In this document: positions 37,687-46,832 of the stretch, in pieces
Layout of the letters: the number at the start of each line of letters is the position of its first letter
Numbering within the stretch: position 1 is the first letter of the stretch
Assembly (NCBI RefSeq): GCF_009663145.1
Contig: NZ_VKHR01000033.1
Location: 22-55,823 of the forward strand
Origin: Shewanella sp. TC10
Lineage (GTDB): Bacteria; Pseudomonadota; Gammaproteobacteria; Enterobacterales; Shewanellaceae
DNA: 55,802 nucleotides
Reading direction: 5' to 3'
Translations under genes and position numbers: made by a program
Notes under the pieces: generated by a model
The model's database searches: none
Seen by the model: the letters and a program-made list of their open reading frames with translations, nothing else
What the model was told of the DNA's origin: nothing

Positions 37687-39762
37687 GTGAAACTAACAAA
37701 AGGCTTTTCACTGAAAGCGCAATTATATTTATTAATTACGTGTTTAGTCACTTTCAGTTTTTTCGCCTCAACTATTATTAATATAAATAATATGCAAGTG
37801 TACCTTGATGAGCAGTTGGCGTCTCATGCTCAAGATGCTGCTCATAATTTAGGTTTATCAATATCTCCCTATATGGATGAGGAAAATCTTGTCATTGCTA
37901 AAACAATGACCAACGCTATATTTGATTCAGGTTATTATCAACACATCACGTTCACCGATCTTAATGGTGAATTAAAATTTTCGCGACAAAACCCAGCCAC
38001 TACATCAAACGTACCACACTGGTTTACTCAATTATTCACCTTAACGCCTCCAGAAATGATCAGTGAAGTATCAAATGGATGGGTAATTGCAGGAAAACTT
38101 GCAGTGCAGTCAAATGTCGGGGTAGCTAATCTAACACTGTGGCAACACAGTAAAAAAGTATTGTGGCTAAGTTTATTTCAACTTATAGGTGCCCTTCTCC
38201 TGGGTTATCTCATTCTCAAAGCGGTTTTAACTCCACTTCGAAAAATTGAATCACAAGCTAATGCAGTAGCTAGTAAGCAATACGACATTAATCCAGACAT
38301 TCCATTCACAACAGAGTTACGTGCTGTTGTGAACGCATTAAATAAGATGGTATCAAACATAAAACAAAGTTTTGATGAACAAACTAAGCATGCCGAATCA
38401 CTATCTAAACAGGTGTATATCGACTCTCATACTGAATTACCCAACAGAAGAGCACTTATACAAAAGTTTGATTCTTTAAAAGTAGAAGCGGCTGAAACTG
38501 GTACATTTCTATATTTAAACTTGATATCAATGAGCTCCCTACAGGTAATAAATGATACTCAAGGCTATAGTGCAGGCGATAGCTACATTCTTTGGGCAGC
38601 CAATTTGTTCAAAACTCAAGTTACTCCTTTTGATGAAAGTACCTTATATCGAATTTCAGGTTCTGAATTTGTGATTCTGTCTTCATTATCAAATGACCAA
38701 GCAAGCAAGTTAGATAATCTGCTTAACGAAGCTATTAGTGTTGCAAGCAATGAGCATTATCCCCAAGGTTTTGCCAAACAGATTATGACAATGGTCCAAC
38801 TGGAGGAAACCTTTCCAGAAACCATTCAGCGCTGTGATACCAATATTGCTACCCAAGAATACTTCCTTAAGCCTAATAACCCAATTTGTGAATCATCACA
38901 GCAAAGTCACTCAAGGCTCCAGTGGTTAGCCATTCTGAAGCAATTTATTGAGCATCATGAAGGTAGTCTAGAAAAAAGTGCGACGAGTCACTTTAATAAA
39001 TTAGATAATATTTTCGACCTGATGCTGCAGCCATTAATCGATAATGAACAACAATTGTTGTATGTCGAAACCTTTGTTCGATTTAAATTAGGTGACGAGC
39101 TTTTTTCAACCCCTGATGTTTTTGCCATGGCTGAAAGGCTTGGACTATCTGTCGAATTAGAAAAAGCTGTTGTCAGTTTTATATTCAACAAGCTATTAAA
39201 AGTGAAGCAAACTAAAGTTGCTATTAATATAAGCAACAATGTTATACATGATGAGAGCTTTACTGCATGGCTAATGGAAAATTATCAACAACAAAAGTCT
39301 GAACTTCCAGAAATTATATTAGAAATAAATGAGTCTGCAGCTATCGCGGCCATTACGTCTACAAAACGATTTATTACCGCAGCCAAAGCTGCAGGTCTAG
39401 AAATTACCCTTGAAAGATTTGGGGCAAATTTAAGCACGTTTTCATATATCCGTAATTTAGATATTGATTACATTAAGCTTGATGGAAGCTATATTAGAGA
39501 TATTAATCAAGCTGATACTCGCTTTTTCGTGCAGACAATTACCCAAATTTGTCATGGTATAGGAATTAAGATAATAGCCCCACATGTAGAGAACTTATCG
39601 ATTTCAACTCATTGTTTAGAAATGAATATTGATGGTTTACAAGGCAACGGACTCTACCCTGTGGCTAACTTTAATACTATTATCTCTTCCAAAAATGATG
39701 CTTTACACACTATACTTCTAATTAATAAGTTTAATCCTTCGCCACAAATTAAGGAAAAATGA
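37687..39762 (+). CDS. lapD: LapD-type c-di-GMP receptor with degenerate GGDEF and EAL domains
   Basis: 691-residue inner-membrane receptor. Membrane helix near residues 12-32, periplasmic LapD/MoxY-like domain to about 155, second helix (WLSLFQLIGALLLGYLI), a HAMP-like linker, a GGDEF-like domain and an EAL-like domain. The signature of the first reads RISGSEF (about 324-328) instead of GGDEF, and the EAL core reads VETFVR, so it is a binding protein and not an enzyme. With c-di-GMP bound it holds LapG in the periplasm. I use the GTG at 37687 (AGGAG 7 bases upstream); a TTG at 37657 would overlap lapG by 17 bp without a binding site. Confidence 0.92.
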   Translation: MKLTKGFSLKAQLYLLITCLVTFSFFASTIININNMQVYLDEQLASHAQDAAHNLGLSISPYMDEENLVIAKTMTNAIFDSGYYQHITFTDLNGELKFSRQNPATTSNVPHWFTQLFTLTPPEMISEVSNGWVIAGKLAVQSNVGVANLTLWQHSKKVLWLSLFQLIGALLLGYLILKAVLTPLRKIESQANAVASKQYDINPDIPFTTELRAVVNALNKMVSNIKQSFDEQTKHAESLSKQVYIDSHTELPNRRALIQKFDSLKVEAAETGTFLYLNLISMSSLQVINDTQGYSAGDSYILWAANLFKTQVTPFDESTLYRISGSEFVILSSLSNDQASKLDNLLNEAISVASNEHYPQGFAKQIMTMVQLEETFPETIQRCDTNIATQEYFLKPNNPICESSQQSHSRLQWLAILKQFIEHHEGSLEKSATSHFNKLDNIFDLMLQPLIDNEQQLLYVETFVRFKLGDELFSTPDVFAMAERLGLSVELEKAVVSFIFNKLLKVKQTKVAINISNNVIHDESFTAWLMENYQQQKSELPEIILEINESAAIAAITSTKRFITAAKAAGLEITLERFGANLSTFSYIRNLDIDYIKLDGSYIRDINQADTRFFVQTITQICHGIGIKIIAPHVENLSISTHCLEMNIDGLQGNGLYPVANFNTIISSKNDALHTILLINKFNPSPQIKEK

Positions 39763-40202
39763 TGCGTAACATTAAGGTTAGTTTCCTACTGTTATCAGCT
39801 ATGGTATCGAGTAATGGAATTGCAGCAATGAGTGAAACTGATTTCATTGACGGTCTTACACAAGCAAATAATCAAGGAATTTCTTTAGCAGATTTTGCCT
39901 TAAATCAGTTCAACGCCTCTCCAGAAGATGCAGCTGATATTTTAGCTTTAGCTATTCAGGCAACTGATGGTAATGAAGAAATGCAAATACAAGTACTGGC
40001 AGCTGCTGCAGCCTCAGGAATGGATGCTGATGAAATTTTAGCAATTGCATTGGCTAACGGTGTTGACCCTTCCATCGTGGCACAAGCTGTTGAAGAAACT
40101 CAAACAGCAGGTGGTGGTGCATTTGGTTCAGCTCCAGCCCCAGGTGGAATTGGTTTTGGTGGTGGATCAGGTGGTGGAGACGGTACTATCTCAGGTAATT
40201 AA
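39759..40202 (+). CDS. small secreted Ala/Gly-rich protein in the lapGD operon
   Basis: 147 residues, not recognised. Signal peptide IKVSFLLLSAMVSSNGIAA. The mature part has short helical repeats rich in Ala, Asp and Ile (EDAADILALAIQATDG, DADEILAIALANGVDPSIVAQA), then a flexible glycine tail (GGGAFGSAPAPGG, GFGGGSGGGDG). No cysteine, very acidic. Its ATG overlaps the lapD stop (ATGA), and a terminator follows, so it is the third gene of the lapG-lapD operon. A role with LapD/LapG in the periplasm or at the surface is inferred from position only. Confidence 0.8.
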   Translation: MMRNIKVSFLLLSAMVSSNGIAAMSETDFIDGLTQANNQGISLADFALNQFNASPEDAADILALAIQATDGNEEMQIQVLAAAAASGMDADEILAIALANGVDPSIVAQAVEETQTAGGGAFGSAPAPGGIGFGGGSGGGDGTISGN

Positions 40203-40235
40203 TTTTATTTGAGAATTAAATAGTCAACACTCCTT

Positions 40236-40258
40236 AAGCCCACAAATGTGGGCTTTTT
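40236..40258 (+). terminator. terminator of the lapG-lapD operon
   Basis: AAGCCCAC (40236-40243), loop AAAT, GTGGGCTT (40248-40255) and TTT. Lies between convergent operons. Confidence 0.85.
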
Positions 40259-40263
40259 AATTA

Positions 40264-41445
40264 CTACACGCTACTATTTAACGCCAATTCAATATCAGCA
40301 ATTAAATCTTCAACATTCTCAAGCCCTATTGAAATTCTTAACAAGTTATCTGTGATCCCAGCTTCTGCTCTTGCTTCTGGGGTATATGGAGAATGTGTCA
40401 TTGAGGCTGGATGTTGAACTAACGACTCTGCATCCCCAAGACTCACGGCGATAGTAAACAGTGATAAACTGTTGACGAATTTTATTGCGGCTTGCTTATC
40501 CGCATTTAACTCAAATGCCATCACCCCACCAGCACGCTTCATTTGTTTACCGATGTAAGAATAACCCTGATGGCTTTCTAGCCCAGGATAAAATACTTGT
40601 TTAATTTTTGGATGTTTTTCAAGGTAACTGGCTATCAATTCAGCATTATCACAATGGCGAGTTAACCTAACATCCAATGTTTTCAGGCCTCTAAGAATTA
40701 GCCATGCATCATGAGGCGAAATCACTCCACCGAAATCTTTTAAAATCTCAAATTTAACTTTAGTAATATGTTCTTCACGGCCACATACTACCCCTGCAAT
40801 CACATCACCGTGCCCATTAAGATACTTAGTCGCGCTATGAATAACCATATCTATGCCCATTAACAACGGCTGCTGCAGGAGTGGGGTCATAAAGGTGTTA
40901 TCGACAATACTTATCAAATCATTACGTTTTGAGATAGCGACAATTGCTGCTAAATCAAAAACCTGTAAATGTGGGTTAACTGGCGTTTCACAAAAAATCA
41001 ATTTGGTATTTGGTTGAATTGCAGCTTCTATTGCCAAGGTATCACTAAAGTCGACAAACGTAGTGTCTATCCCAAAACGTTTTAGTTGAGTGTTTAATAA
41101 AGCAAAGGTACAACCGTATACAGCATTAGACGCAATAAGGTGATCGCCCGCTTCAAGGTGCGTCATTAATGCCGAAGACACTGCTGCCATACCTGATGCG
41201 CAAGCAGCTGCATCTTCTGCACCTTCAAGCATTGCCATTTTACGTTCAAGCTCATCAGTCGTCGGGTTACCAAGCCGTGTATACATATGCCCGGGCTCGT
41301 CACCAGCGAACCTCGCGCCTCCCTGCTCTGCGTTATCAAAGACAAAAGTTGCACTTTGATACAGCGGCGTTACTAACGCCCCAAATTCTTCCTTTTTATG
41401 GCCACCATGAATCGCTAAGGTGGCTAAATTCCATTGTCGTTGCAT
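40264..41445 (-). CDS. megL: methionine gamma-lyase
   Basis: PLP enzyme of the Cys/Met metabolism family that splits methionine into methanethiol, 2-oxobutyrate and ammonia. The motifs fit MGL more than cystathionine enzymes: NAVYGCTF contains the active-site Cys found in MGL (Cys116 in Pseudomonas), MYTRLGNPTT holds the PLP-phosphate Tyr/Arg, and SATKYLNGHGDVIAG has the Schiff-base Lys. The ATG at 41445 (393 residues) has GGGAG 5 bases upstream; the frame is open to an ATG at 41469 without one. Monocistronic, convergent with the lap operon. No MetJ box was noticed upstream. Confidence 0.88.
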   Translation of the reverse strand: MQRQWNLATLAIHGGHKKEEFGALVTPLYQSATFVFDNAEQGGARFAGDEPGHMYTRLGNPTTDELERKMAMLEGAEDAAACASGMAAVSSALMTHLEAGDHLIASNAVYGCTFALLNTQLKRFGIDTTFVDFSDTLAIEAAIQPNTKLIFCETPVNPHLQVFDLAAIVAISKRNDLISIVDNTFMTPLLQQPLLMGIDMVIHSATKYLNGHGDVIAGVVCGREEHITKVKFEILKDFGGVISPHDAWLILRGLKTLDVRLTRHCDNAELIASYLEKHPKIKQVFYPGLESHQGYSYIGKQMKRAGGVMAFELNADKQAAIKFVNSLSLFTIAVSLGDAESLVQHPASMTHSPYTPEARAEAGITDNLLRISIGLENVEDLIADIELALNSSV

Positions 41446-41596
41446 CTGCTCTCCCTGCTCACTATTCATTAGAGTAATATTTAAATAGTGAATACGAATT
41501 TAAGATACAGAGCTAAATCATTTAGCCAATACTTGGCGCTGTTTTTATATACAAACATAACGTAAATCAAGTGTTACAATTGAGCTGTATGGTGCG

Positions 41597-42067
41597 TCAG
41601 TCAAGCCTTCTCCAAGTTTCTTTTTCTACTAATTGTCCATCTTCATATCGCTTGGTATGCCATTCATTACCTAATATTTGATATGAAAACTTAAAGCTTT
41701 CACCCTCTTTTACGTTAAATGAGTTCAATGTGGGAAACTCGATATAATGTTGCTCTGTTAATTGATAACGCCCAGTTCCAGCAGCCCAAAACTCTTTTAC
41801 CTTTGAGTTATTCTTGATTGTCGTGAAGCTAAAATGCTTGTTTGAGATGACTTTAATGGCTTCAAGATTTAACCCTTGATAATCGACCCACTGGTTTTTA
41901 TCATTCAAATATTCTCCAGAAATTAACTCCCAACTCCCTATCAATGGACTGTGCAATTGTCCAATTTGGCTTTCATCATCAACTGCAGTGACAGAGCTAC
42001 TTATAAATAATGTAAATATGACTAGGTAAAATCTCATCGATGATAATAATGTAAGTCGCTTTGTCAT
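41597..42067 (-). CDS. secreted lipocalin-like protein
   Basis: 156 residues with a signal peptide (FYLVIFTLFISSSVTA). The mature part opens with GSWELISGEY, the typical lipocalin start (GxW), and continues with short beta strands (HFSFTTIKN, EFWAAGTGRYQLTE, HYIEFPT, GESFKFSYQI) and ends WRRLD. Ligand and role unknown. It stands alone on the minus strand, 127 bp before megL. Confidence 0.65.
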   Translation of the reverse strand: MTKRLTLLSSMRFYLVIFTLFISSSVTAVDDESQIGQLHSPLIGSWELISGEYLNDKNQWVDYQGLNLEAIKVISNKHFSFTTIKNNSKVKEFWAAGTGRYQLTEQHYIEFPTLNSFNVKEGESFKFSYQILGNEWHTKRYEDGQLVEKETWRRLD

Positions 42068-42327
42068 TTAGGTTTCCTGTATTAAATATTACTAAGAATT
42101 AAAATTGTTAGACATCAAGTTGTCCTATATTTTGCTAGTGTATCTTGGCAAGATATAGCCGACATTGGTCTACTGGAAAACGTTTTAATTTTATATTCTC
42201 TGGCAACTAAAACTATGAATCTTCCAAGCTAATGCAGAAAGCTAAATTAAAAGAACAGTGTAGAAAACTAAAATAGAAGAATGCAGACAAAGAATGGCCA
42301 TCTCATAATGAATAAATGGGTTCTAAT

Positions 42328-42879
42328 ATGACTGAAAAAGAAAAGATGTTAGCTGGTCTCACTTATGATGCATGGGAGCCAGAGTTGCTTGAATTACGAG
42401 CCCAGGCTAAAAAGTCGTGCCATCAGTTTAATCTGCTTTGTCCTTCTGAATCAGATAGACGTAACCAGATTTTAGACAAACTAATATCACCCAAAGGCAA
42501 GTGCCACATCGAAGCCAATTTATTCTGCGATTACGGTATTAATATCGAAGTTGGCGATAACTTTTATGCTAATCATAACCTGGTGATACTTGATGTTTGC
42601 CAAGTAAAAATTGGCGACAATGTAATGTTTGGTCCCAATGTGATGATATCAACTGCAACTCATCCTATTGACGCAATTGAGAGGCGTTCAACTGAATATG
42701 GTAAACCCATTACTATTGGCAATGATGTCTGGTTAGGTGGGAATGTTTCAATACTGCCAGGGGTTTCAATCGGTGATAAGGCGGTGGTTGGTGCTGGTAG
42801 TGTGGTAACAAAAGATATTGCCGGTAACGGAGTGTATGCCGGCAATCCTTGCAAGTTTATTAAATCTATCGATAAGTAA
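42328..42879 (+). CDS. sugar O-acetyltransferase (maltose/galactoside acetyltransferase type)
   Basis: 183 residues with left-handed beta-helix hexapeptide repeats: IGDNVMFGPNVMISTATHPID (active-site His in ATHP), ITIGNDVWLGGNVSIL, GDKAVVGAGSVVTKDI and the final YAGNPCKFIKSI. The N-terminal MTEKEKMLAGLTYDAWEPEL is the Maa/LacA cap. Acetylates a free sugar with acetyl-CoA. ATG at 42328 chosen to start with the family MTEKEKML; 42316 is an alternative start. Confidence 0.88.
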   Translation: MTEKEKMLAGLTYDAWEPELLELRAQAKKSCHQFNLLCPSESDRRNQILDKLISPKGKCHIEANLFCDYGINIEVGDNFYANHNLVILDVCQVKIGDNVMFGPNVMISTATHPIDAIERRSTEYGKPITIGNDVWLGGNVSILPGVSIGDKAVVGAGSVVTKDIAGNGVYAGNPCKFIKSIDK

Positions 42880-42898
42880 AACCTGTTGTTTTACTTAT
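42872..42898. terminator. AT-rich hairpin at the end of the acetyltransferase gene
   Basis: ATAAGTAAAAC (42872-42882), loop CTGTT, GTTTTACTTAT (42888-42898), an 11-bp perfect stem that includes the stop codon. Low GC content, but it may terminate in both directions between convergent genes. Confidence 0.4.
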
Positions 42899-42929
42899 TA
42901 ACTCTAACGACTAATTAACGCTTAAAGTA

Positions 42930-43970
42930 TTAAAGAGATTGTTTTAGTCGCTGCATCCCTTCATCTATGTTGATCAGGGCTCGATAACCAAAATCTTGTT
43001 TTGCTGCGCTAATATCAAAATAGTGACAGGTAGATAGCTGACGGGCGACAAAACGCGTCATGATAGGTTCTTGTTGTTTATTCAATAGCCCATAAACCGA
43101 CTCTAAAACAACCCCTGCAGTATATGCTACACCAGCAGGCACTCGTTTGGTGACAGGCGCAATATCAACACAAGCCAGTATTTTATTTAGCATAGAAGCC
43201 ATAGTGATGGGTTCATCATTACTCAAAAAATACGCTTTGCCAGCAGCATTTGCTGTCGTGGATAAATCTACCGCTGCCAATATATGTGCATAAGCAGCGT
43301 TGTCCACATAAATGGTATCGACTAATTTATCTTGCTTGCCGACTAACTTTAGCTTACCTATTTTAGCCCGCTCAATAACGCGAGGGACAAGATGAGGATC
43401 TTCAGGCCCCCAAATTAAATGCGGTCTTAAAGCCGTCGTTTTAAACTCTTCACTATTGGCATCTAACACCATTTTTTCAGCAATTGCTTTTGAATGGCCA
43501 TAATAATTCAGAAACTTTTCTGCATACGGCGCAGACTCATCAATCCCAGCTTCATCTTCACCTGCAAAGGTCACACTCGGTGTACTAGTGTAGACTAAAC
43601 GTTCTATATTCAGCTGCTTACAAGCTCTAATGATATTGGCTGTACCATTCACGTTGGGTTCAAAGTAACTGTCTCTGCTGCCCCAAACACCCGCTTTAGA
43701 TGCAACATGAAAAACCAGATCACATTCTCGCATTGCATTAAACAAACTATCGTAATCAGCAATATCTCCTTGAAACATGGTCACCCCCATGTCAGATAAA
43801 TCAGGATAACTGCCACGCGCAAAGCCCACGACTTCGATATTCGCGGCTCGCAATCTTTTACATATCGTTTTACCTAAGAAGCCGCCTGCACCTGTGACAA
43901 AGACTTTATTCACCACAGGTTTAAGCGCCATTAGCGCTTGCTGTTCTTGTACTAATAAATCTTCAAACAT
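42930..43970 (-). CDS. oleD: OleD, NADPH-dependent 2-alkyl-3-ketoacid reductase
   Basis: 346 residues, extended short-chain dehydrogenase of the 3-beta-HSD type. Reduces the 2-alkyl-3-keto acid made by OleA to the 2-alkyl-3-hydroxy acid. Rossmann motif VFVTGAGGFLGKTICKRL, catalytic YGHSK with the Ser in VYTSTPSV. Family length. Last gene of the ole cluster, 57 bp after oleC. OleB, OleC and OleD form a cytosolic complex in characterised systems. Confidence 0.94.
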   Translation of the reverse strand: MFEDLLVQEQQALMALKPVVNKVFVTGAGGFLGKTICKRLRAANIEVVGFARGSYPDLSDMGVTMFQGDIADYDSLFNAMRECDLVFHVASKAGVWGSRDSYFEPNVNGTANIIRACKQLNIERLVYTSTPSVTFAGEDEAGIDESAPYAEKFLNYYGHSKAIAEKMVLDANSEEFKTTALRPHLIWGPEDPHLVPRVIERAKIGKLKLVGKQDKLVDTIYVDNAAYAHILAAVDLSTTANAAGKAYFLSNDEPITMASMLNKILACVDIAPVTKRVPAGVAYTAGVVLESVYGLLNKQQEPIMTRFVARQLSTCHYFDISAAKQDFGYRALINIDEGMQRLKQSL

Positions 43971-44027
43971 TAATTGACTCTTCTAATTGGCAGTTAGCAA
44001 ATTGGTGTTACTTCTTGCAAACACAAT

Positions 44028-45713
44028 TTATTCCTTCCACTGTTTTTGCGCCCATACACTTAACTTTTCGCGGAATATTTTAGCGTTATGGCGGACATCA
44101 ACAGGAAAATCAGGGTGGATTAAAAAACGATGGATCCCTTTTGTATGCTCGTACTTGTCAGCAATCTCGAGTAACTCTTGATATAGCATTTTACTGGTTG
44201 AGCAAACAATTCCTTTTTTAAGCTCCACACATAATAACGGCGCAGTTTCACCGTTCACTTCAATTGCAACAAGAGCAGAACGCTTTATCTGTGGATGAGT
44301 GTTAAATACCCGCTCACATGGGATAGAAAAGTAACGTTTATCACTATCTACGCGATGGGCTTTACGGCCGCACATCCATAGCTTACCTTCAGTATCAAGA
44401 TAGCCAACATCGCCCATTCTATGCCGTACTAAATTCTGACTGTTTTTATTCTCAGCATCAGCACTGTCGGATATTTTAGCTGCAGCAGTTGCGCTGTCAC
44501 GATGATAATAACTGCTACTTACCATAGGACCTTTAACGACTATTTCGCCAATTTCACCATGGTTTAAGGTTAACGATTCATCCCACTGATTAATCACCTC
44601 TTCAGTGATATCAATGATTGCGATATCAACCCCTTCAATAGGGTGCCCGACACAAATGCCTTTGCCGTTATCCGTGGCTTGGGTGGTGTCAAATAAAGCG
44701 GAACTTGGCATCATACTTATTGGTAGAGACTCAGTAGCCCCGTAAGAGTTTAACACTTCAACACTAGGTGTAAGCATTTGACTGAAAAGCTTAATTGACG
44801 AAATAGTGGCTGGTGCTCCTGCCGATATAACACGTTTGACACTGGTTAACTTATGGTTAGTTTGCTCACCAGCTTGGCCTAATCGCTCAAGTAAAGCTGG
44901 GTTAACGAACATATTCGAGCATTGATACTTTTCAATCGCGGCAAATAAATAATCTGGATTAGCTGTGATAGGTTTACTGGCATCCATAGCGGGGACAATG
45001 GATGCCATGCCCAGTGCAGGACCAAATAATGAAAACAACGGGAATGTGGCTAAGTCACGCTCACCTGGTGTAATACCGTAATCATGCTTTAACGCCTGAA
45101 TTTGTGCTTCAAACATGCCATGGCTATACACCACACCTTTTGGCGTACCTGTACTACCACTGGTAAATAAAATAGCCGCAATCTCATCCCTTTCAAGTAA
45201 CTGCATTGGATAAGAACCAGCGACACTTTCCTTGGGTAACTGATCAATACTCTTTGCACCAGACAACCAGCGCTGAAGGCGACTACCACCGACATTCAAA
45301 TAATGAGTAACAGATGACTTACCCCACCCTAATACTCTGCGGGCAATATGCGCTTTGGGTATCCCAATGAACACATCTGGTTTAGCTTCTTCAAAACACT
45401 GTTTGAGGTTTTTAACCCCCATACCTGGATCAACCAAAATTGGAATAACACCAGCTTTGAACAATGCAAAAGTCAGCACAAAAAAATCTATGCTTGGCGT
45501 TACCATTAACACTGCTTTCATACCCGCTTTAATTCCATAGTCATTTAAGCGGTAAGCTATATCATCGGATTGAAAATGCAGATCTAGGAAATTAATTTCT
45601 TGATAAGAAAGCGAAGATGACTTTGCCGTTTGCACTGCTACTGCGAGTTCTTTTGGAGTATGCGTTGCAGCGTGCTGAAGATGGCGACAAATGTTAGCTG
45701 ATGGTTTAGTCAT
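44028..45713 (-). CDS. oleC: OleC, beta-lactone synthetase (AMP-ligase family)
   Basis: 561 residues in the acyl-AMP ligase fold. It converts the 2-alkyl-3-hydroxy acid to a beta-lactone with ATP, rather than making a CoA thioester. Motifs: [20 protein letters not shown] (P-loop), [37 protein letters not shown] and the C-terminal Lys region [11 protein letters not shown]. It follows oleB after a terminator-like hairpin and a triple 17-bp repeat. Confidence 0.94.
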   Translation of the reverse strand: MTKPSANICRHLQHAATHTPKELAVAVQTAKSSSLSYQEINFLDLHFQSDDIAYRLNDYGIKAGMKAVLMVTPSIDFFVLTFALFKAGVIPILVDPGMGVKNLKQCFEEAKPDVFIGIPKAHIARRVLGWGKSSVTHYLNVGGSRLQRWLSGAKSIDQLPKESVAGSYPMQLLERDEIAAILFTSGSTGTPKGVVYSHGMFEAQIQALKHDYGITPGERDLATFPLFSLFGPALGMASIVPAMDASKPITANPDYLFAAIEKYQCSNMFVNPALLERLGQAGEQTNHKLTSVKRVISAGAPATISSIKLFSQMLTPSVEVLNSYGATESLPISMMPSSALFDTTQATDNGKGICVGHPIEGVDIAIIDITEEVINQWDESLTLNHGEIGEIVVKGPMVSSSYYHRDSATAAAKISDSADAENKNSQNLVRHRMGDVGYLDTEGKLWMCGRKAHRVDSDKRYFSIPCERVFNTHPQIKRSALVAIEVNGETAPLLCVELKKGIVCSTSKMLYQELLEIADKYEHTKGIHRFLIHPDFPVDVRHNAKIFREKLSVWAQKQWKE

Positions 45714-45737
45714 AATAGTAATGTCATAGCTTTTAAT

Positions 45738-45788
45738 GAGCGTTAGTAGTAATGGAGCGTTAATATTAATCGAGCGTTAGTATTAATG
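45738..45788. repeat. three 17-bp direct repeats just upstream of oleC
   Basis: Units at 45738-45754, 45755-45771 and 45772-45788, consensus GAGCGTTAgTATTAATg, in direct tandem. The first ends 25 bp from the oleC ATG. They could be operator copies or a slippage product. Confidence 0.75.
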
Positions 45789-45847
45789 AAGCTTTAAATG
45801 TCTTTACGCTTTACTTAAGTTAAATCAAGCCAATTAAAACCGAGAAA

Positions 45848-45882
45848 ATAAAAAGGGCATTAAAAAAATGCCCTTAATTTTG
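45848..45882 (-). terminator. terminator-like hairpin between oleB and oleC
   Basis: Minus strand: AAGGGCAT, loop TTTTTTA, ATGCCCTT, then TTTATTTT. It lies 24-46 bp after the oleB stop inside the ole operon, so it should reduce expression of oleC and oleD. Confidence 0.75.
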
Positions 45883-45898
45883 CTCTTAGTTAACACAA

Positions 45899-46783
45899 TT
45901 AGCTGTTAGGTTGTTCAGCCATAAAGTGTTGAATGAGGCCAATCACGTCTTCGCTGGCATCTTCAAGAATGTAATGACCGCAATCATCAAACTCACGGAC
46001 TTGTGCATGCGGCATGTGTTGACGCCACTTTGCTAAAAAGTGTTTGTCGAAAACAAAATCCTGTAAGCCCCAACAAATCAAAGTTGGTACATCTTGAAAC
46101 TTAGTTAAACTATCGCCAATTTCTGATACTAAATCATAATTACGATCTTCTGGCTTTAATGGAATATCCTGCACAAAGCGTAACGTTGAAATGCGGTTTT
46201 TCCAATTATTAAATGGAGCCACATACGCTTCACGTACTTCCTTATCCATAGGTTTACGTTTAACACCCACATAAGATGCGATAGAAGAGAATGCATTAAA
46301 GCCTCTAACTAAAAACGTCCCTAATATCGTTTCACGGCAAACCCATAATGCCCATGGGAACGATTTAGTCTCAGGCAAATGGAATGCCGCAGTATTTAAA
46401 AAGACTAAGCGTTTGATGCGTTCAGGGTAGCGTGCAGCATAACCCATACCGATCATTCCACCCCAATCATGAACAACTAAGGTTATGTTTTCTTTGACGT
46501 CCAGATGATCAAGCAAAGCTTCTAAATCATCAATTCGATTTTTTAATGTGTAATCGTACTGAGGATCATCAGGTTTATCCGATAGTCCACAACCAATATG
46601 ATCAGGCACGATGCATTGGTGAGTTGGGCTTAATGCACTCACCAAATTACGATAGTAATAACTCCAACTTGGGTTACCGTGAACCATAACCACAGGCTCG
46701 CCTTGACCTTCGTTGACATAATGTAATTTATTGCCATTACGATCTAAGTAATGACTGTCAAAAGGCAACAGATTCTCTAACAT
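45899..46783 (-). CDS. oleB: OleB, beta-lactone decarboxylase (alpha/beta hydrolase)
   Basis: 294 residues, haloalkane-dehalogenase-like. It opens the beta-lactone and releases CO2 to give a cis-olefin. Nucleophile Asp in LVVHDWGGMIG, oxyanion motif VHGNPSWSYYY, and the C-terminal His in DCGHYILED. Starts 49 bp after the oleA stop. Confidence 0.93.
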   Translation of the reverse strand: MLENLLPFDSHYLDRNGNKLHYVNEGQGEPVVMVHGNPSWSYYYRNLVSALSPTHQCIVPDHIGCGLSDKPDDPQYDYTLKNRIDDLEALLDHLDVKENITLVVHDWGGMIGMGYAARYPERIKRLVFLNTAAFHLPETKSFPWALWVCRETILGTFLVRGFNAFSSIASYVGVKRKPMDKEVREAYVAPFNNWKNRISTLRFVQDIPLKPEDRNYDLVSEIGDSLTKFQDVPTLICWGLQDFVFDKHFLAKWRQHMPHAQVREFDDCGHYILEDASEDVIGLIQHFMAEQPNS

Positions 46784-46832
46784 GATGCTTCCTAATAATT
46801 TTTATAATACTGTTAAATAACCAGTTGGATGA

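Noticed and set aside
40264..41469. Cystathionine gamma-synthase or beta-lyase assignment
   Set aside because: The GCTF active-site Cys and MYTR motif favour methionine gamma-lyase, and no metB/metJ context is seen.
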